The translations under genes were made by a program, and so were the position numbers. Shown here piece after piece: positions 50,311 to 59,941 of a DNA stretch of 62,305 nt. The notes beneath the pieces were generated by a model. It was not told the DNA's origin. It searched no databases and saw only the letters and a list, made by a program, of their open reading frames with translations. The stretch comes from Halorubrum tebenquichense DSM 14210 (GTDB taxonomy: Archaea; Halobacteriota; Halobacteria; Halobacteriales; Haloferacaceae), in the NCBI RefSeq assembly GCF_000337415.1, contig NZ_AOJD01000054.1:1-62305 (forward strand), written 5' to 3'. The stretch's first letter is position 1. Each line of letters opens with the position of its first letter.

Positions 50311-52887
50311 TCAGTCCGACAGCAGCGCCCGCGAGGAGTTCGTCACCACGAGCAGGCTCGACGCCCCCATCGCGACCGCGGCGAAGAGGGGGTTGAGCAG
50401 GCCGGTCGCCGCGAGCGGGATGGCGACCGCGTTGTAACAGAACGCCCAGCCGATGTTGCCCTTCACGCGCCGCCCGGCCGCGCGGGCGAGTTCGAAGACG
50501 GTCGCCACGGAGCCGAGGTCGTCGTCGACGATGGCAACGTCGGCGGCGTCGGCCGCCATCGCGGTGCCGCCGCCGAGCGCGACCCCGAGGTCGGCCGCGG
50601 CGAGCGCCGGGGCGTCGTTGGTCCCGTCGCCGACCATCACGGTGACGCCGCGCGCCTTCAGCCGCTCGACCGTCTCGGCTTTGCCCTCCGGGGGCACGCC
50701 GGCGAACACCGACGAGACGGCGTCGTGGTCGGCGAACACGGTCGCGGCGCGCTCGTCGTCGCCGGTGAGGACGATCACCTCGACGCCCGAGCGATCGAGC
50801 GCCGTCACCGTCTCCTCCCAGCCGTCGCGCAGTTCGTCGCCGACGACGACGAACCCCTCGGCGGCACCGTCGCGGCCGACCGCGACCGGGACGCGCCCCA
50901 CGTCGCGCGCGTCGGCGACCGCCTCGCGGACCGCGTCCGGGACGGTCCACCCGCGCTCGTCGAAGAGGTCCGGGTGGCCGACGACGACTTCGACCCCGTC
51001 GACGACGCCGGAGACGCCGCGGGCGTGGCTCTCGAAGGACTCGACGGTCGGTCCGAGGGCGTCCGATCCCCCGCCCGGCGCGTCCGTCGCCGCCGCGCCG
51101 CCGTCCGCGACCGCCGGGGTCGCGCCGTCACCGGGCGTCTCGCCCGGGCCGTCGTCGACCGCATCGGCCGCGTCCCGCGCCGCGGCGATGGCCTGTCCGA
51201 CCGGATGCGCGGACCGCGATTCGAGCGCGGCCGCCAGCCGGAGGAGGTCGTCGTCGACCTCGCGGGCGGTCAGGCGCATCTCGCCGGTCGTCAGCGTCCC
51301 CGTCTTGTCGAAGACGACGGTGTCGGCCTCGCGGATCCGCTCGAAGACGGTGTCGTCGAAGACGACGATGTTGCGCTCCAAGGCGTCGCGGATCCCGGCG
51401 GCGACCGCGAGCGGGGTCGCCAGCCCGAGCGCGCACGGGCACGAGACGATGAGCACCGTGAGTCCGACGAGCATCGCGTCGGTCCCGGTCCCGCCGAGCG
51501 CGAGCGACGCGGCGGCGGCGACGGCCGCGATGACGAGGACGGCGGGGACGAACACCGTCGCGAGCCGGTCCGCGAGCTTCTGGACGCCGTGGTTCCCGCT
51601 CTGGAGGTCGTACACCAGTTCGGCGACGCGGTCGAGGCTGGAGGTCGCGTCCGGGCCGACCGCGACCGTGAGCGACCCGTCGGTCACGACCGAGCCGCCG
51701 ACGACCGCGTCGCCGGCGACCTTCCGCACCGCGAGCGACTCGCCGGTGACGACCGACTCGTCGACCGCGGCGTCGCCGTCCACCGCCTCGCCGTCGACCG
51801 GGATCCGCTCGCCGGCGCGCACGAGGAGGCGGTCGCCCGGTTCGAGCGCGTCGACGGCGACCGATTCCGTCTCCCCGTCTCCGGTCAGTCGGCGCGCGTC
51901 GTCGACCTGGACCGCGGTGACCTCGGAGAGCAGTTCCGTCGCGCGGTCCTTCACCGAGTCCTCGTAGTGGTTGCCGACCGTGACGATCACGACGATCGCG
52001 ACGGTCACGTCGTAGTAGATCGACGGGGAGTCGACGAAGATCACCGCGAGCGTGCTGTAGAGGTACGCGCTCACCGCGGCGATGGCGACGAGGAGATCCA
52101 TGTTCGGCGAGCGAGTCTTGGCGCTGACGTACGCGCCGCGCAAGATTGGCTTGCCGGTGAAAAAGAGGACGATGGTCGTCAGCACGGCGATGACGATGAA
52201 GAAGTACGTGCCCGAGGTCGACGCCAACGCCTCGTCGAGGTACGAGAGGGTCCGCTCGTTGTAGAAGGGGAACGCGAAGTACGTCGGGTAGATGAGGACG
52301 ATGTACTGCAGCATGACCGCCATCCCGACGATGACGCCCGCCGCGAGCCGCGCGGTCGCCATGTTGCTCGCCTGTCGGCGCGAGAAGGCGTCGTCGCGGG
52401 CGTACGCGCTGTACCCCAGCCCGCTGACCGTCTCCGTGAGGTCCGCGACCGTGACCGCGTCCGGGTCGTGGTCGACCCGCACCGTGTCGGTGACGTAGCT
52501 CGCGCTCGCGGCGCTGACGCCGTCGGCGTCGGTCGCCACCGTCTCGATGAACGCCTCGCAGGTGGCGCAGTGCATCCCGTCCACCTCGAGGAACGTCGCC
52601 TCGTGGCCGTCCGGCACGTCGCGGTCGGCGTCGCCCGCGGCGTCCGGGTCGGCGGCGTCTCTCCCGTCCGCGTCGCCCGCGGCGTCCCCGCGCTCCCGTC
52701 GGCGCTCGCGGACCGCGTCGGCGTCCACGTCGGCGTCGCCGAGGGCGGCGTACACGTCGCGGCAGCCGGTACAGCAGAACTCGTTGCCGTCCTCGTCGGT
52801 GACGTCGACGCCCTCGGTCGGCAGTTCACAGAGGGTACAGGCTCCGGAGTCGTCGACCGTTCCCGCGGCGGGGGCGCTCCCGCTCAT
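50311..52887 (-). CDS. P1B-type copper-transporting ATPase (CcoI/CopA-like)
   Basis: An 858-residue metal pump. Residues 16-55 are a Cys-rich cap (CTLCELPTEG...FCCTGCRDVY), as in CcoI-type pumps that supply copper to oxidases. About 95-160 is a heavy-metal domain with GMHCATCEAF. The membrane part has the copper-type CPCALGLATP, then phosphorylated Asp527 (DKTGTLT), an HP motif (SAHPVGQA) and GDGTNDAPAL. TGES is present. Two acidic linkers (residues 68-92 and in the nucleotide domain) are halophile-type. The SafE-like gene ends one base upstream of its start. The neighbours suggest it exports copper for insertion into halocyanin or oxidase. Confidence 0.93.
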   Translation of the reverse strand: MSGSAPAAGTVDDSGACTLCELPTEGVDVTDEDGNEFCCTGCRDVYAALGDADVDADAVRERRRERGDAAGDADGRDAADPDAAGDADRDVPDGHEATFLEVDGMHCATCEAFIETVATDADGVSAASASYVTDTVRVDHDPDAVTVADLTETVSGLGYSAYARDDAFSRRQASNMATARLAAGVIVGMAVMLQYIVLIYPTYFAFPFYNERTLSYLDEALASTSGTYFFIVIAVLTTIVLFFTGKPILRGAYVSAKTRSPNMDLLVAIAAVSAYLYSTLAVIFVDSPSIYYDVTVAIVVIVTVGNHYEDSVKDRATELLSEVTAVQVDDARRLTGDGETESVAVDALEPGDRLLVRAGERIPVDGEAVDGDAAVDESVVTGESLAVRKVAGDAVVGGSVVTDGSLTVAVGPDATSSLDRVAELVYDLQSGNHGVQKLADRLATVFVPAVLVIAAVAAAASLALGGTGTDAMLVGLTVLIVSCPCALGLATPLAVAAGIRDALERNIVVFDDTVFERIREADTVVFDKTGTLTTGEMRLTAREVDDDLLRLAAALESRSAHPVGQAIAAARDAADAVDDGPGETPGDGATPAVADGGAAATDAPGGGSDALGPTVESFESHARGVSGVVDGVEVVVGHPDLFDERGWTVPDAVREAVADARDVGRVPVAVGRDGAAEGFVVVGDELRDGWEETVTALDRSGVEVIVLTGDDERAATVFADHDAVSSVFAGVPPEGKAETVERLKARGVTVMVGDGTNDAPALAAADLGVALGGGTAMAADAADVAIVDDDLGSVATVFELARAAGRRVKGNIGWAFCYNAVAIPLAATGLLNPLFAAVAMGASSLLVVTNSSRALLSD

Positions 52888-52888
52888 C

Positions 52889-53731
52889 TCACATCCCCCC
52901 GTGGCCCGCGCCGGCGACGTCGAGCGGGTTCCAGAACGGGAGCCGCGGGTGCGGCACGTGAACCCCGACTGCCATCAGCCCGTGCGCGAACAGGACGTAG
53001 CCGAGCGCGACGAACGCGACCCCGAGCAGCCGGTGGATCCGGCGGCGAGAGGCGGGGTCGACGCTCTCGATCAGCGTGCCGTACGCGAAGACGGCGGGGA
53101 TCGTCCCCAGCCCGAGCGCGCCGAGCGCGACGCCGCCCGCGACCGCGGAGCCGCTCGCGAACGCGTACAGGTACGCCGGGTAGAGGATCGGGCAGGGTAA
53201 GAGTCCGTGGACAGCGCCGAGCGCGACGATCCCCGGCCCGTTCGCGAGCCGGTCGACGCGGCCCGTGAGCCAGCCGGTGACGCGTTCGAGCCCGGGGAGG
53301 TGGACCCCGCCGGTCGCGCCGCCGAGGAGGTAGCGGACGCCGACGGCGATCACGGCCGCGCCGACGAGGAGGCCGACCCCGCCGCGGACGGCCTCGGCAG
53401 CGCCCGTCAGGGTCGCGGTGGTGACGAGGACCGCGCCGCCGAGCGCGCCGAGGAGGGTCCCGATCGTCGCGTAGCTCGCGGCGCGCCCGAGGTTGAACAG
53501 GGCGTGCTGGCGGACCTCGTAGGTGGTCAGGTGTCCCTCGCGACCGGTCGCCGCGCCCGTGCCGCGGCCGGCGTCCGCCGCGCCGCCGTCGGTCCGGCCG
53601 GCGTCGGGGTCCATCCGGCTCGCGTAGACGGTGACGAGCGGGCCGCACATCCCGATACAGTGCGCGCCGCCGAGCAGCCCGATCGCGGCGAACAGCAGCA
53701 CGTCGGTTCCGAGGAGCGACGGGAGGGACAT
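52889..53731 (-). CDS. SafE/DsbD-like membrane protein of the copper cluster
   Basis: A 280-residue multi-pass protein with the family hallmark AHCIGMCGPLV near the N-terminus and about seven helices. It carries the annotation sulfite exporter TauE/SafE, but in cytochrome-oxidase clusters such proteins accompany CcoI and are thought to help copper or thiol handling in the membrane. Residues 45-65 form an Asp/Arg/Gly-rich loop. It is wedged between the halocyanin gene (9 bases) and the ATPase gene (1 base), so the three are surely one transcript. Confidence 0.85.
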   Translation of the reverse strand: MSLPSLLGTDVLLFAAIGLLGGAHCIGMCGPLVTVYASRMDPDAGRTDGGAADAGRGTGAATGREGHLTTYEVRQHALFNLGRAASYATIGTLLGALGGAVLVTTATLTGAAEAVRGGVGLLVGAAVIAVGVRYLLGGATGGVHLPGLERVTGWLTGRVDRLANGPGIVALGAVHGLLPCPILYPAYLYAFASGSAVAGGVALGALGLGTIPAVFAYGTLIESVDPASRRRIHRLLGVAFVALGYVLFAHGLMAVGVHVPHPRLPFWNPLDVAGAGHGGM

Positions 53732-53740
53732 CGGGGCGGC

Positions 53741-54166
53741 TCACTCCTCCACGATCACGGTCCCGTACATGCCGCCCTCGCGGTGGGGGATACAGACGTA
53801 CTCGTACGTGCCGGGGACGGTGAAAGTGTGCTCGAAGCGGTCGCCGCTCTCCAGGATGCCGCCGAAGTCGGACTGCCACCCGGACAGCGCGGACTCGTAG
53901 TCGCCGAAGCCGCCCGAGGCGAAGAACTCGGCGGCGTCCGGGATCCCGCCCGGAGTCGCGGTGACGGTGTGGGCCCGCGCGCTCGTGTTCTGCCAGACGA
54001 CGGTGTCGCCGACCGAGACCGTGATCTGCCGCGGCTCGTACGCGGTGGCGAGCATGCCGACGTCGTGGTCGGGCTCGCCGCCGACGCCCGCGCAGCCGGC
54101 GAGCCCGACGGTCGTCGCCGCGCTCCCGACGGCACCGGCCCGCCGAAGGAACCGTCTGCGGTACAT
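53741..54166 (-). CDS. Halocyanin-like copper lipoprotein
   Basis: A 141-residue cupredoxin. The N-terminus has a twin-arginine signal (RRRFLRRAGAVG) and a lipobox (VGLAGCAG), so after Tat export Cys25 would be lipidated. The copper ligands are His in ARAHTVTA, Cys and His in YVCIPH and Met in EGGMYG. It starts the compact SafE-ATPase run, which probably loads its copper. The sequence is clearly different from the halocyanin at 42687, which has a C-terminal helix instead of a lipid. Confidence 0.92.
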   Translation of the reverse strand: MYRRRFLRRAGAVGSAATTVGLAGCAGVGGEPDHDVGMLATAYEPRQITVSVGDTVVWQNTSARAHTVTATPGGIPDAAEFFASGGFGDYESALSGWQSDFGGILESGDRFEHTFTVPGTYEYVCIPHREGGMYGTVIVEE

Positions 54167-54268
54167 ACCCCACCTCGGGGCTTGGACGGTTTCAATATCG
54201 CGGTCGGCCCCGTCGCGTGAGAAGGGGACGTGCCGTCGCCGGCCGACCGCGCCCGACCGCGCCCGCCC

Positions 54269-55135
54269 TCACCCGCCGACGAGGTCCTCGAAGACGCGCC
54301 GCTGCGCCGCCGCGAGGTGTTCCGAGAAGGTGGCGCGGGCGATGCCGATGGCGTCCGCGACCTCCGTCGCGCTCGCCCCGCGCGGGTGTTCGAAGTAGCC
54401 GAGCCGCTGGGCGGTCCGGATCACCTCCCGCTGTCGCTCCGTGAGCCGTCCGCGGTCGACGACGACCGGATCCGACCGGGTGTCGGCCCCGCCGGAGCTG
54501 GTGAGCCTTTCGAGCCGCACCGACCCGCCCGTCGCCTCCAGCGCGTCGATCACCTCGCCGAGCGGGTCGGCGGCCGGCAGCGACAGCCCCAGTCTGACGC
54601 GGTCGGGTGCCGTCCGGACCGTGACCGACGAGACCGGATAGCCGAGCGCCTCGACGGCGTCGGCGGGGAACGGACCCGCCGCGCCGCTCCGGCAGCGGTA
54701 CACGAGTTCGTCGCCCCCGTCGAAGACGAGCTCCGCGTCGACCCGGCGGTCGGCGCGGAACTGCGAGACGACCGCGCCGTCGACGCGGACGCGGTCGACG
54801 TCCTCTGCGACCGCCCCCGGCGGCAGCGCCTCCGCGACCGGGGCGGGCGTCGGGTCGCGGACCACGACCTCGACGCGCACCCCGGCGTCGCCGCACGCCG
54901 CCGCGGTCGACGACGCGTCTGAAGCGCCCCGCACCGGGCCCGCGTCGGCGTGGCTGTCGCCGTCGGCGTCGGCCGAGCCGGCGTCAGCGGACTCCGAGTT
55001 CGTCGATCCGGCGTCCGGGGACCCGGCGTCGGGCGCGCTCGAACCGGCGACGCTGTCGGACCCCGCCGAGCCGTTCGCGCCGGAGTCGACGGCGCTGGCG
55101 GGCGTGGAATCAGACGACTGCGACCGCCGTCCCAT
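54269..55135 (-). CDS. Bat-type HTH (HTH-10) transcription regulator of the copper cluster
   Basis: A 288-residue regulator. Residues 1-65 are Ser/Ala/Asp/Gly-rich and probably disordered. About 80-205 is a beta-rich sensory region of unknown type. Residues 220-288 are the HTH-10 domain found in Bat (RLTERQREVIRTAQRLGYFEHPRGASATEVADAIGIARATFSEHLAAAQRR). There is no PAS or GAF. It precedes the halocyanin-SafE-ATPase run on the same strand, with 102 bases between, so it probably controls copper genes. The ATG at 55135 has a T-rich gctttttttccc about 25-30 bases upstream. Confidence 0.82.
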   Translation of the reverse strand: MGRRSQSSDSTPASAVDSGANGSAGSDSVAGSSAPDAGSPDAGSTNSESADAGSADADGDSHADAGPVRGASDASSTAAACGDAGVRVEVVVRDPTPAPVAEALPPGAVAEDVDRVRVDGAVVSQFRADRRVDAELVFDGGDELVYRCRSGAAGPFPADAVEALGYPVSSVTVRTAPDRVRLGLSLPAADPLGEVIDALEATGGSVRLERLTSSGGADTRSDPVVVDRGRLTERQREVIRTAQRLGYFEHPRGASATEVADAIGIARATFSEHLAAAQRRVFEDLVGG

Positions 55136-55269
55136 ACCTCGATCGTGCGGTCGAACAGGGAAAAAAAGCGAGCCGAACGAGTACGCCTCGGGGGCGGTCG
55201 GCGATCGGTCTCATAAAATCCCGACGAGAGTTGGCAACGACTCACACGGGACGAGCCCGTACCGCACAC

Positions 55270-56802
55270 ATGAGCGACGAGGCACTCCGCGGGCAGTCGG
55301 TGGGAGTCGTCGGCGGCGGCATCGGGGGGCTCTCGGCGGCCGCGTACCTCGCGGCCGCCGGCGCGGAGGTGACGGTGTACGAGCGCGCCGAGCGCGTCGG
55401 CGGGGTGGCCGGGCGGCTCGAAGTCGACGGGTTCCGGTTCGACACCGGGCCGTCGTGGTACCTGCTGCCGGAGCTGTTCGAGCGGTTCTTCGACGACTTC
55501 GGTCGGTCGCCCGCGGAGTTCTACGAGTTAGAGCGGCTCGACCCGCACTACCGCGTGTTCTGGGACGACGGCGACCGCGCCGACGTGCCCGCCGACCCGG
55601 CGGCGGCGGCCGACCTGTTCGAGTCGTACGAGCCGGGGGCGGGCGACGCCTTCCGCGAGTACCTCGACGACGCGGAGCGAGCGTACGACGCCGGGATGAA
55701 CCGGTTCGTGCTCCCCGGCCGGTCGCGGTTCCGCGACTACCTCTCGCTCGACGTCGTCGCCGGCGGGCGGGAGCTGGATCTCCTTTCCAGCCTCGACGAG
55801 CGGGTGCGCTCGTACGTCGACCACCCGAAGCTGCGACAGCTGCTGGAGTACACGCTCGTGTTCCTCGGCGGGTCGCCGCACAACACGCCGGCGCTGTACC
55901 AGCTGATGAGCCACGTCGACTACGGGCTGGGCGTCTACTACCCGCAGGGCGGGATGTACGAGGTCGTCGAGGCGGTCGAGACGGTCGCGCGCGACGCCGA
56001 GGCGGACGTTCACACGGGGGTCTCGGTGACGGGACTGGAGCCGCTCGACGACGGCGTCGGCGTCGAACTCGGCGGGGACCGGTACGTCCACGACCGGGTG
56101 GTCTGTAACGCGCCGCCGGCGCACGTCGAGCGCGAACTGCTCCCCGAGGGGACGGTGCCGCGGCTCGGCGACTACTGGGAGCGGCGGACGTACGGACCCG
56201 CCGCGCACCTGCTGTACCTCGGCGTCGAGGGCGAGCTACCGGAACTGGAACACCACACGCTCGCGCTCCCGACGGACTGGGACCCGCACTTCGAGGCGAT
56301 ATTCGACGACCCCGCGTGGCCGACCGAGGACACCGAGCCGGTGGTGTACGTGAACGTCCCGTCGCGGACGGACCCGTCGGTCGCGCCCGACGGCCACGAG
56401 GCGGTCGTGACGCTCGTCCCGCTCGCGCCGGGGCTCGACGACACGCCCGAGCGGCGGCGGGCGCTTCGGGACCGGGTCTTAGAGGCGGTGGCGTCGCGGA
56501 CCGGCGTCGACCTCCGCGGCCGGATCGTCGTCGAGGAGTCGGCGTGCGTCTCCGAGTTCGCGGACCGGTTCGATCAGCCCGGCGGGAGCGCGCTCGGCCT
56601 CGCGCACACGATGCGACAGACCGGACCGCTCCGACCGGGACCGCGCGTCCGGGGGACGGACCGGCTCTACTACGTCGGCGGGAGCGCTAATCCGGGGATC
56701 GGCGTGCCGATGTGTCTGCTCGGCGGGGAACACTGCGCGGACGCGGTCGCGGCCGACGTCGCCGGTGGGCCGCTCGACCGCCTCCCGCTGGTCGGACGGT
56801 GA
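55270..56802 (+). CDS. CrtI-type carotenoid desaturase
   Basis: A 510-residue FAD-dependent desaturase. It opens with the dinucleotide site VGVVGGGIGGLSAAAYLAAAG, followed by VGGVAGRLEVDGFRFDTGPS, and ends with LYYVGGSANPGIGVPMCLLGG, the CrtI C-terminal signature. It would act on phytoene or a later intermediate (CrtI or CrtD, 3,4-desaturation) on the way to bacterioruberin and beta-carotene, the precursor of retinal. The start at 55270 was chosen over 55231 because the longer N-terminus is polar and not conserved; the box gtctcataaaatcc is about 55-60 bases upstream. It is directly upstream of the halorhodopsin gene. Confidence 0.9.
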   Translation: MSDEALRGQSVGVVGGGIGGLSAAAYLAAAGAEVTVYERAERVGGVAGRLEVDGFRFDTGPSWYLLPELFERFFDDFGRSPAEFYELERLDPHYRVFWDDGDRADVPADPAAAADLFESYEPGAGDAFREYLDDAERAYDAGMNRFVLPGRSRFRDYLSLDVVAGGRELDLLSSLDERVRSYVDHPKLRQLLEYTLVFLGGSPHNTPALYQLMSHVDYGLGVYYPQGGMYEVVEAVETVARDAEADVHTGVSVTGLEPLDDGVGVELGGDRYVHDRVVCNAPPAHVERELLPEGTVPRLGDYWERRTYGPAAHLLYLGVEGELPELEHHTLALPTDWDPHFEAIFDDPAWPTEDTEPVVYVNVPSRTDPSVAPDGHEAVVTLVPLAPGLDDTPERRRALRDRVLEAVASRTGVDLRGRIVVEESACVSEFADRFDQPGGSALGLAHTMRQTGPLRPGPRVRGTDRLYYVGGSANPGIGVPMCLLGGEHCADAVAADVAGGPLDRLPLVGR

Positions 56803-56892
56803 GCAAGAAAGGACGTTCGTCTACTCTTCCCCGGAGAAACCGGATCATTTCGAATAAGCACCGCAGAGATCGGAATCAGTCAAGAAACCCTT

Positions 56893-56907
56893 ACCAGTCA
56901 GGTTAGT
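56893..56907 (+). promoter_or_regulatory. Weak Bat-site-like sequence upstream of halorhodopsin
   Basis: ACCAGTCAGGTTAGT keeps the ACC start and the GTT half of the remembered Bat element but differs at about five fixed positions. It ends three bases before the TATA-like tttaataaat (56911-56920), closer than at the archaerhodopsin gene. Suggestive only. Confidence 0.3.
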
Positions 56908-56910
56908 ACA

Positions 56911-56920
56911 TTTAATAAAT
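56911..56920 (+). promoter_or_regulatory. TATA-like box of halorhodopsin
   Basis: tttaataaat lies 26-35 bases before the ATG at 56946 and is the most AT-rich stretch in the region, giving a nearly leaderless message. Confidence 0.6.
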
Positions 56921-56945
56921 TCGCCACGTTGGTTTCGAACGACGC

Positions 56946-57818
56946 ATGATCGAAACAGCAGCGGCTGACTTACTCGCAAGCGGAACAGTCCCGCTCGAAA
57001 TGACCCAAACAGAGATATTCCAGTTCATTCAGGACAACACCCTCCTGAGCGCGTCGCTGTGGGTGAACATCGCGCTCGCGGGCCTCTCCATCCTCCTGTT
57101 CGTCTACATGGGGCGGAACGTCGAGGACCCGCGCGCGCAGCTGATCTTCGTGGCGACGCTGATGGTACCGCTGGTGTCGATATCCAGCTACACGGGCCTC
57201 GTCTCCGGACTCACAGTGGGATTCCTCGAAATGCCGGCGGGTCACGCGCTCGCGGGGATGGGGGCCGGCCCGGAGGGCGGCGTGTTCACCCCGTGGGGGC
57301 GCTACCTCACGTGGGCGTTCTCGACGCCGATGATCCTGATCGCGCTCGGCCTCCTCGCGGGGTCGAACATGAGCAAGCTGTTCACCGCGGTGGTGGCCGA
57401 CGTCGGGATGTGTATCACCGGGCTGGCGGCCGCGCTGACCACCTCCTCGTACCTCCTTCGGTGGATCTGGTACGGGATCAGCTGCGCGTTCTTCGTCGTC
57501 GTCCTGTACATCCTGCTCGCGGAGTGGGCGAAGGACGCCGAGGTCGCCGGCACCGCGGACATCTTCAACACGCTGAAGGTGCTCACCGTCGTCCTCTGGC
57601 TCGGCTACCCGATCTTCTGGGCGCTCGGGGCCGAGGGGCTCGCAGTGCTCGACATCGCGATCACCTCGTGGGCCTACAGCGGGATGGACATCATCGCGAA
57701 GTACCTCTTCGCGTTCCTCCTGCTGCGGTGGGTCGTCAACAACGAGCGGACGGTCGCCGACATGGCCGCCGGCCTCGGCTCGGCCTCCCGCGGCGGCGCA
57801 GCGCCGGCCGACGACTGA
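56946..57818 (+). CDS. hop: Halorhodopsin, light-driven inward chloride pump
   Basis: A 290-residue retinal protein. The anion-pump pattern is clear: Arg119, Thr122 (where bacteriorhodopsin has D85), Ser126, Ala133 (in place of D96), Asp248 and the retinal lysine Lys252 (MDIIAKYLF). The long loop MPAGHALAGM before helix C is typical of halorhodopsins. The first 18 residues are a leader that may be trimmed. It imports chloride in light, helping osmotic balance. It follows a carotenoid desaturase gene and completes a two-pump set with the archaerhodopsin 52 kb away. Confidence 0.96.
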   Translation: MIETAAADLLASGTVPLEMTQTEIFQFIQDNTLLSASLWVNIALAGLSILLFVYMGRNVEDPRAQLIFVATLMVPLVSISSYTGLVSGLTVGFLEMPAGHALAGMGAGPEGGVFTPWGRYLTWAFSTPMILIALGLLAGSNMSKLFTAVVADVGMCITGLAAALTTSSYLLRWIWYGISCAFFVVVLYILLAEWAKDAEVAGTADIFNTLKVLTVVLWLGYPIFWALGAEGLAVLDIAITSWAYSGMDIIAKYLFAFLLLRWVVNNERTVADMAAGLGSASRGGAAPADD

Positions 57819-57860
57819 CGGGGCGGTCGCTCCCGACGTCGCGGTCGATCTCGCGGTTCT

Positions 57861-57870
57861 CCTTTTTGTT
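57861..57870 (+). terminator. T-tract after hop
   Basis: cctttttgtt about 43-52 bases after the hop stop is the likely transcription end before pth2. It is the only T-run in the 126-base gap. Confidence 0.4.
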
Positions 57871-57944
57871 GTACCACGTCCGCAAGCCCCGGCCACGGCC
57901 GCCGAGAGGGAAGCGCTAAACCCGCGGCGGCGGTGGGTGGAGAC

Positions 57945-58283
57945 ATGAAACAGGCCATCGTCGCCCGGACGGACATCGGCATGGGCGAGGGGAAACTCGC
58001 CGCGCAGGTCGCGCACGCGTCGCTGTCCGCGTACCAGGACGCGGGCCGGCGCGCCCGCAAGAAGTGGCAGGGAGAGGGACAGAAGAAGGTCGTCCTCAAG
58101 GGCGACTCCGAGAGCCAGCTGTTCGAGCTGGCCGACAAGGCCGACAAGGAGGGGTTACCGTACGCGATCGTCCGCGACGCCGGCCACACTCAGCTCGACC
58201 CGGGGACCGTCACCGCGCTCGCGGTCGGCCCGGCCCGCGACGAGGGCGTCGACCGCGTGACCGGCGACCTCTCGCTGTACTGA
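57945..58283 (+). CDS. pth2: Peptidyl-tRNA hydrolase, archaeal type 2
   Basis: A 112-residue Pth2 that frees tRNAs from stalled peptidyl-tRNA. The family pieces are [35 protein letters not shown], and [24 protein letters not shown]. The ATG at 57945 was chosen over 57933 because MKQAIV is the conserved family start. The stop is immediately followed by the truD ATG (no gap), so the two are translated from one message. Confidence 0.95.
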   Translation: MKQAIVARTDIGMGEGKLAAQVAHASLSAYQDAGRRARKKWQGEGQKKVVLKGDSESQLFELADKADKEGLPYAIVRDAGHTQLDPGTVTALAVGPARDEGVDRVTGDLSLY

Positions 58284-59837
58284 ATGGCCTCCGAACACGC
58301 GCTCCGCGAGGCGCACCCGACGGAGCGAGCGGTCGGGATCGAGTACTACGTCAGCGGCGCGGACGGGATCGGCGGTCGCCTGCGCGAGTCGCCGGACGAC
58401 TTCCGGGTCCGGGAGCTGGAGGCGTTCGAGGCGGAGCCGCTCAACGCCGACACCGGGAGCTACCCGGAGCTGGTGGTCCGGGCGACGCTCCGCGACTGGG
58501 ACACGAACGACTTCGCGCGGCGGCTCTCGGACGCGCTTGGCGTCAGCCGCGAGCGCGTCTCGTGGGCCGGGACGAAGGACAAGCGGGCGGTGACCACGCA
58601 GCTGTTCACGGTCCGCGGGGTCGACGCCGACGACCTCCCCGAGATCCGCGGGGCCGAGATCGAGGCGCTCGGCCGGGCGGGCCGGGCCCTCTCGTTCGGC
58701 GACCTCGCCGGCAACGACTTCGAGATCCGGGTCGCGGACGCGGTCGAGGACGCCCCCGGGCGCGTCGCCGCCGCGGTGCGCGACCTCCGGGCGTTCGCGG
58801 GCGGGACAGAGGGGAGCGACGCGGGCGACGCGGAGAACGCGGCAGAGGCCTCCGACGACCCGGCGTTCCCGATCCGTTCGACCGTCGGCGTCCCGAACTA
58901 CTTCGGCCAGCAGCGCTTCGGCAGCCGGCGGCCCGTGACGCACGTCGTCGGGCTGGCGATCGCCCGGAACGACCCACGCGAGGCGGTCCGGCTGTACGCG
59001 GGCAACCCCGCGGCGACGGAGCCGGACGACACGCGGGCCGCGCGCGACCGCGTCGACGCGGCGTTCGGCGTGAGCGGTGAGGGGGAGTCCGACGGCGACG
59101 AGCCCGGCGGGACGGCCGACGACAGCGACGCCGCGAACGACGGTTCGGGCTCGGGAAGTGCGGACGGCGCTGGCGACGGCGACTGGGCGGCCTGTCTCGA
59201 CGAGATCCCCGGCAAGCTCCGGTTCGAGCGCTCGATGGTCCACCGGCTCGCCGACCGCGGCGTCGCCCCCGACGCGCCCCCGGACCACGACGACTGGTGG
59301 CACGCGCTGGAGGCCGTGCCCTCGAACCTCCAGCGGCTGTTCGTCAACGCCGCCCAGTCGTACCTGTTCAACCGGGTCGTGAGCGAGCGGCTGCGGCGGG
59401 GGCTGCCGTTCGACCGCCCCGTCGCGGGCGACGTGGTCTGCTTCGCGGACGGCGACGCGCCCGGGGAGCTGTACGCGCCGGACGCGGACCGGCTCCAGCG
59501 CGTCGACGCCGACCGGGTCGACACCGTCTCGCGGCACTGCGAGCGCGGGCGGGCGTTCGTCACCGCGCCGCTCGTCGGCACCGAGACGGAGCTCGGCGAC
59601 GGCGAGCCGGGCGAGATCGAGCGGGAGGTGCTCGCCGCCGCCGGGATCGAGCCGGGCGACTTCGCGCTGCCCGGCGAGTTCGACTCGAAGGGCACCCGGC
59701 GGGCGATTCTCCTCCGGACGGACCTCGACGTGTCGGTCGAGGGCGGCGACCCCCGGTTCGGGTTCGCGCTGCCGAGCGGCTCGTACGCGACCGTACTGCT
59801 CCGGGAGTTCACGAAGTCCGGCCCGCTCGACCTCTGA
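58284..59837 (+). CDS. truD: tRNA pseudouridine synthase D
   Basis: A 517-residue TruD, which makes pseudouridine 13 in tRNA. Catalytic Asp99 lies in [12 protein letters not shown], and NDFEIRV and [12 protein letters not shown] are present. The insertion domain typical of TruD is there, with two halophile-type acidic insertions (about residues 173-192 and 264-298) that have no structure-bearing pattern. The ATG directly follows the pth2 stop. Both act on tRNA, so the pairing is sensible. Confidence 0.93.
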   Translation: MASEHALREAHPTERAVGIEYYVSGADGIGGRLRESPDDFRVRELEAFEAEPLNADTGSYPELVVRATLRDWDTNDFARRLSDALGVSRERVSWAGTKDKRAVTTQLFTVRGVDADDLPEIRGAEIEALGRAGRALSFGDLAGNDFEIRVADAVEDAPGRVAAAVRDLRAFAGGTEGSDAGDAENAAEASDDPAFPIRSTVGVPNYFGQQRFGSRRPVTHVVGLAIARNDPREAVRLYAGNPAATEPDDTRAARDRVDAAFGVSGEGESDGDEPGGTADDSDAANDGSGSGSADGAGDGDWAACLDEIPGKLRFERSMVHRLADRGVAPDAPPDHDDWWHALEAVPSNLQRLFVNAAQSYLFNRVVSERLRRGLPFDRPVAGDVVCFADGDAPGELYAPDADRLQRVDADRVDTVSRHCERGRAFVTAPLVGTETELGDGEPGEIEREVLAAAGIEPGDFALPGEFDSKGTRRAILLRTDLDVSVEGGDPRFGFALPSGSYATVLLREFTKSGPLDL

Positions 59838-59941
59838 CCGATCCGCGTTCGTGTATTATCGTTCGGCTCGGTCGGACGAGATAACCACGATACTGCGCTT
59901 CGTTCCGAGCCGTTTTTGTGCGACAGCCGTCAATCGGGGCC

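Noticed and set aside
52889-53731. SafE-like protein as a sulfite exporter
   Set aside because: The genomic setting (copper pump, halocyanin) and the AHCIGMCGP motif fit the copper-cluster branch better than sulfite transport.
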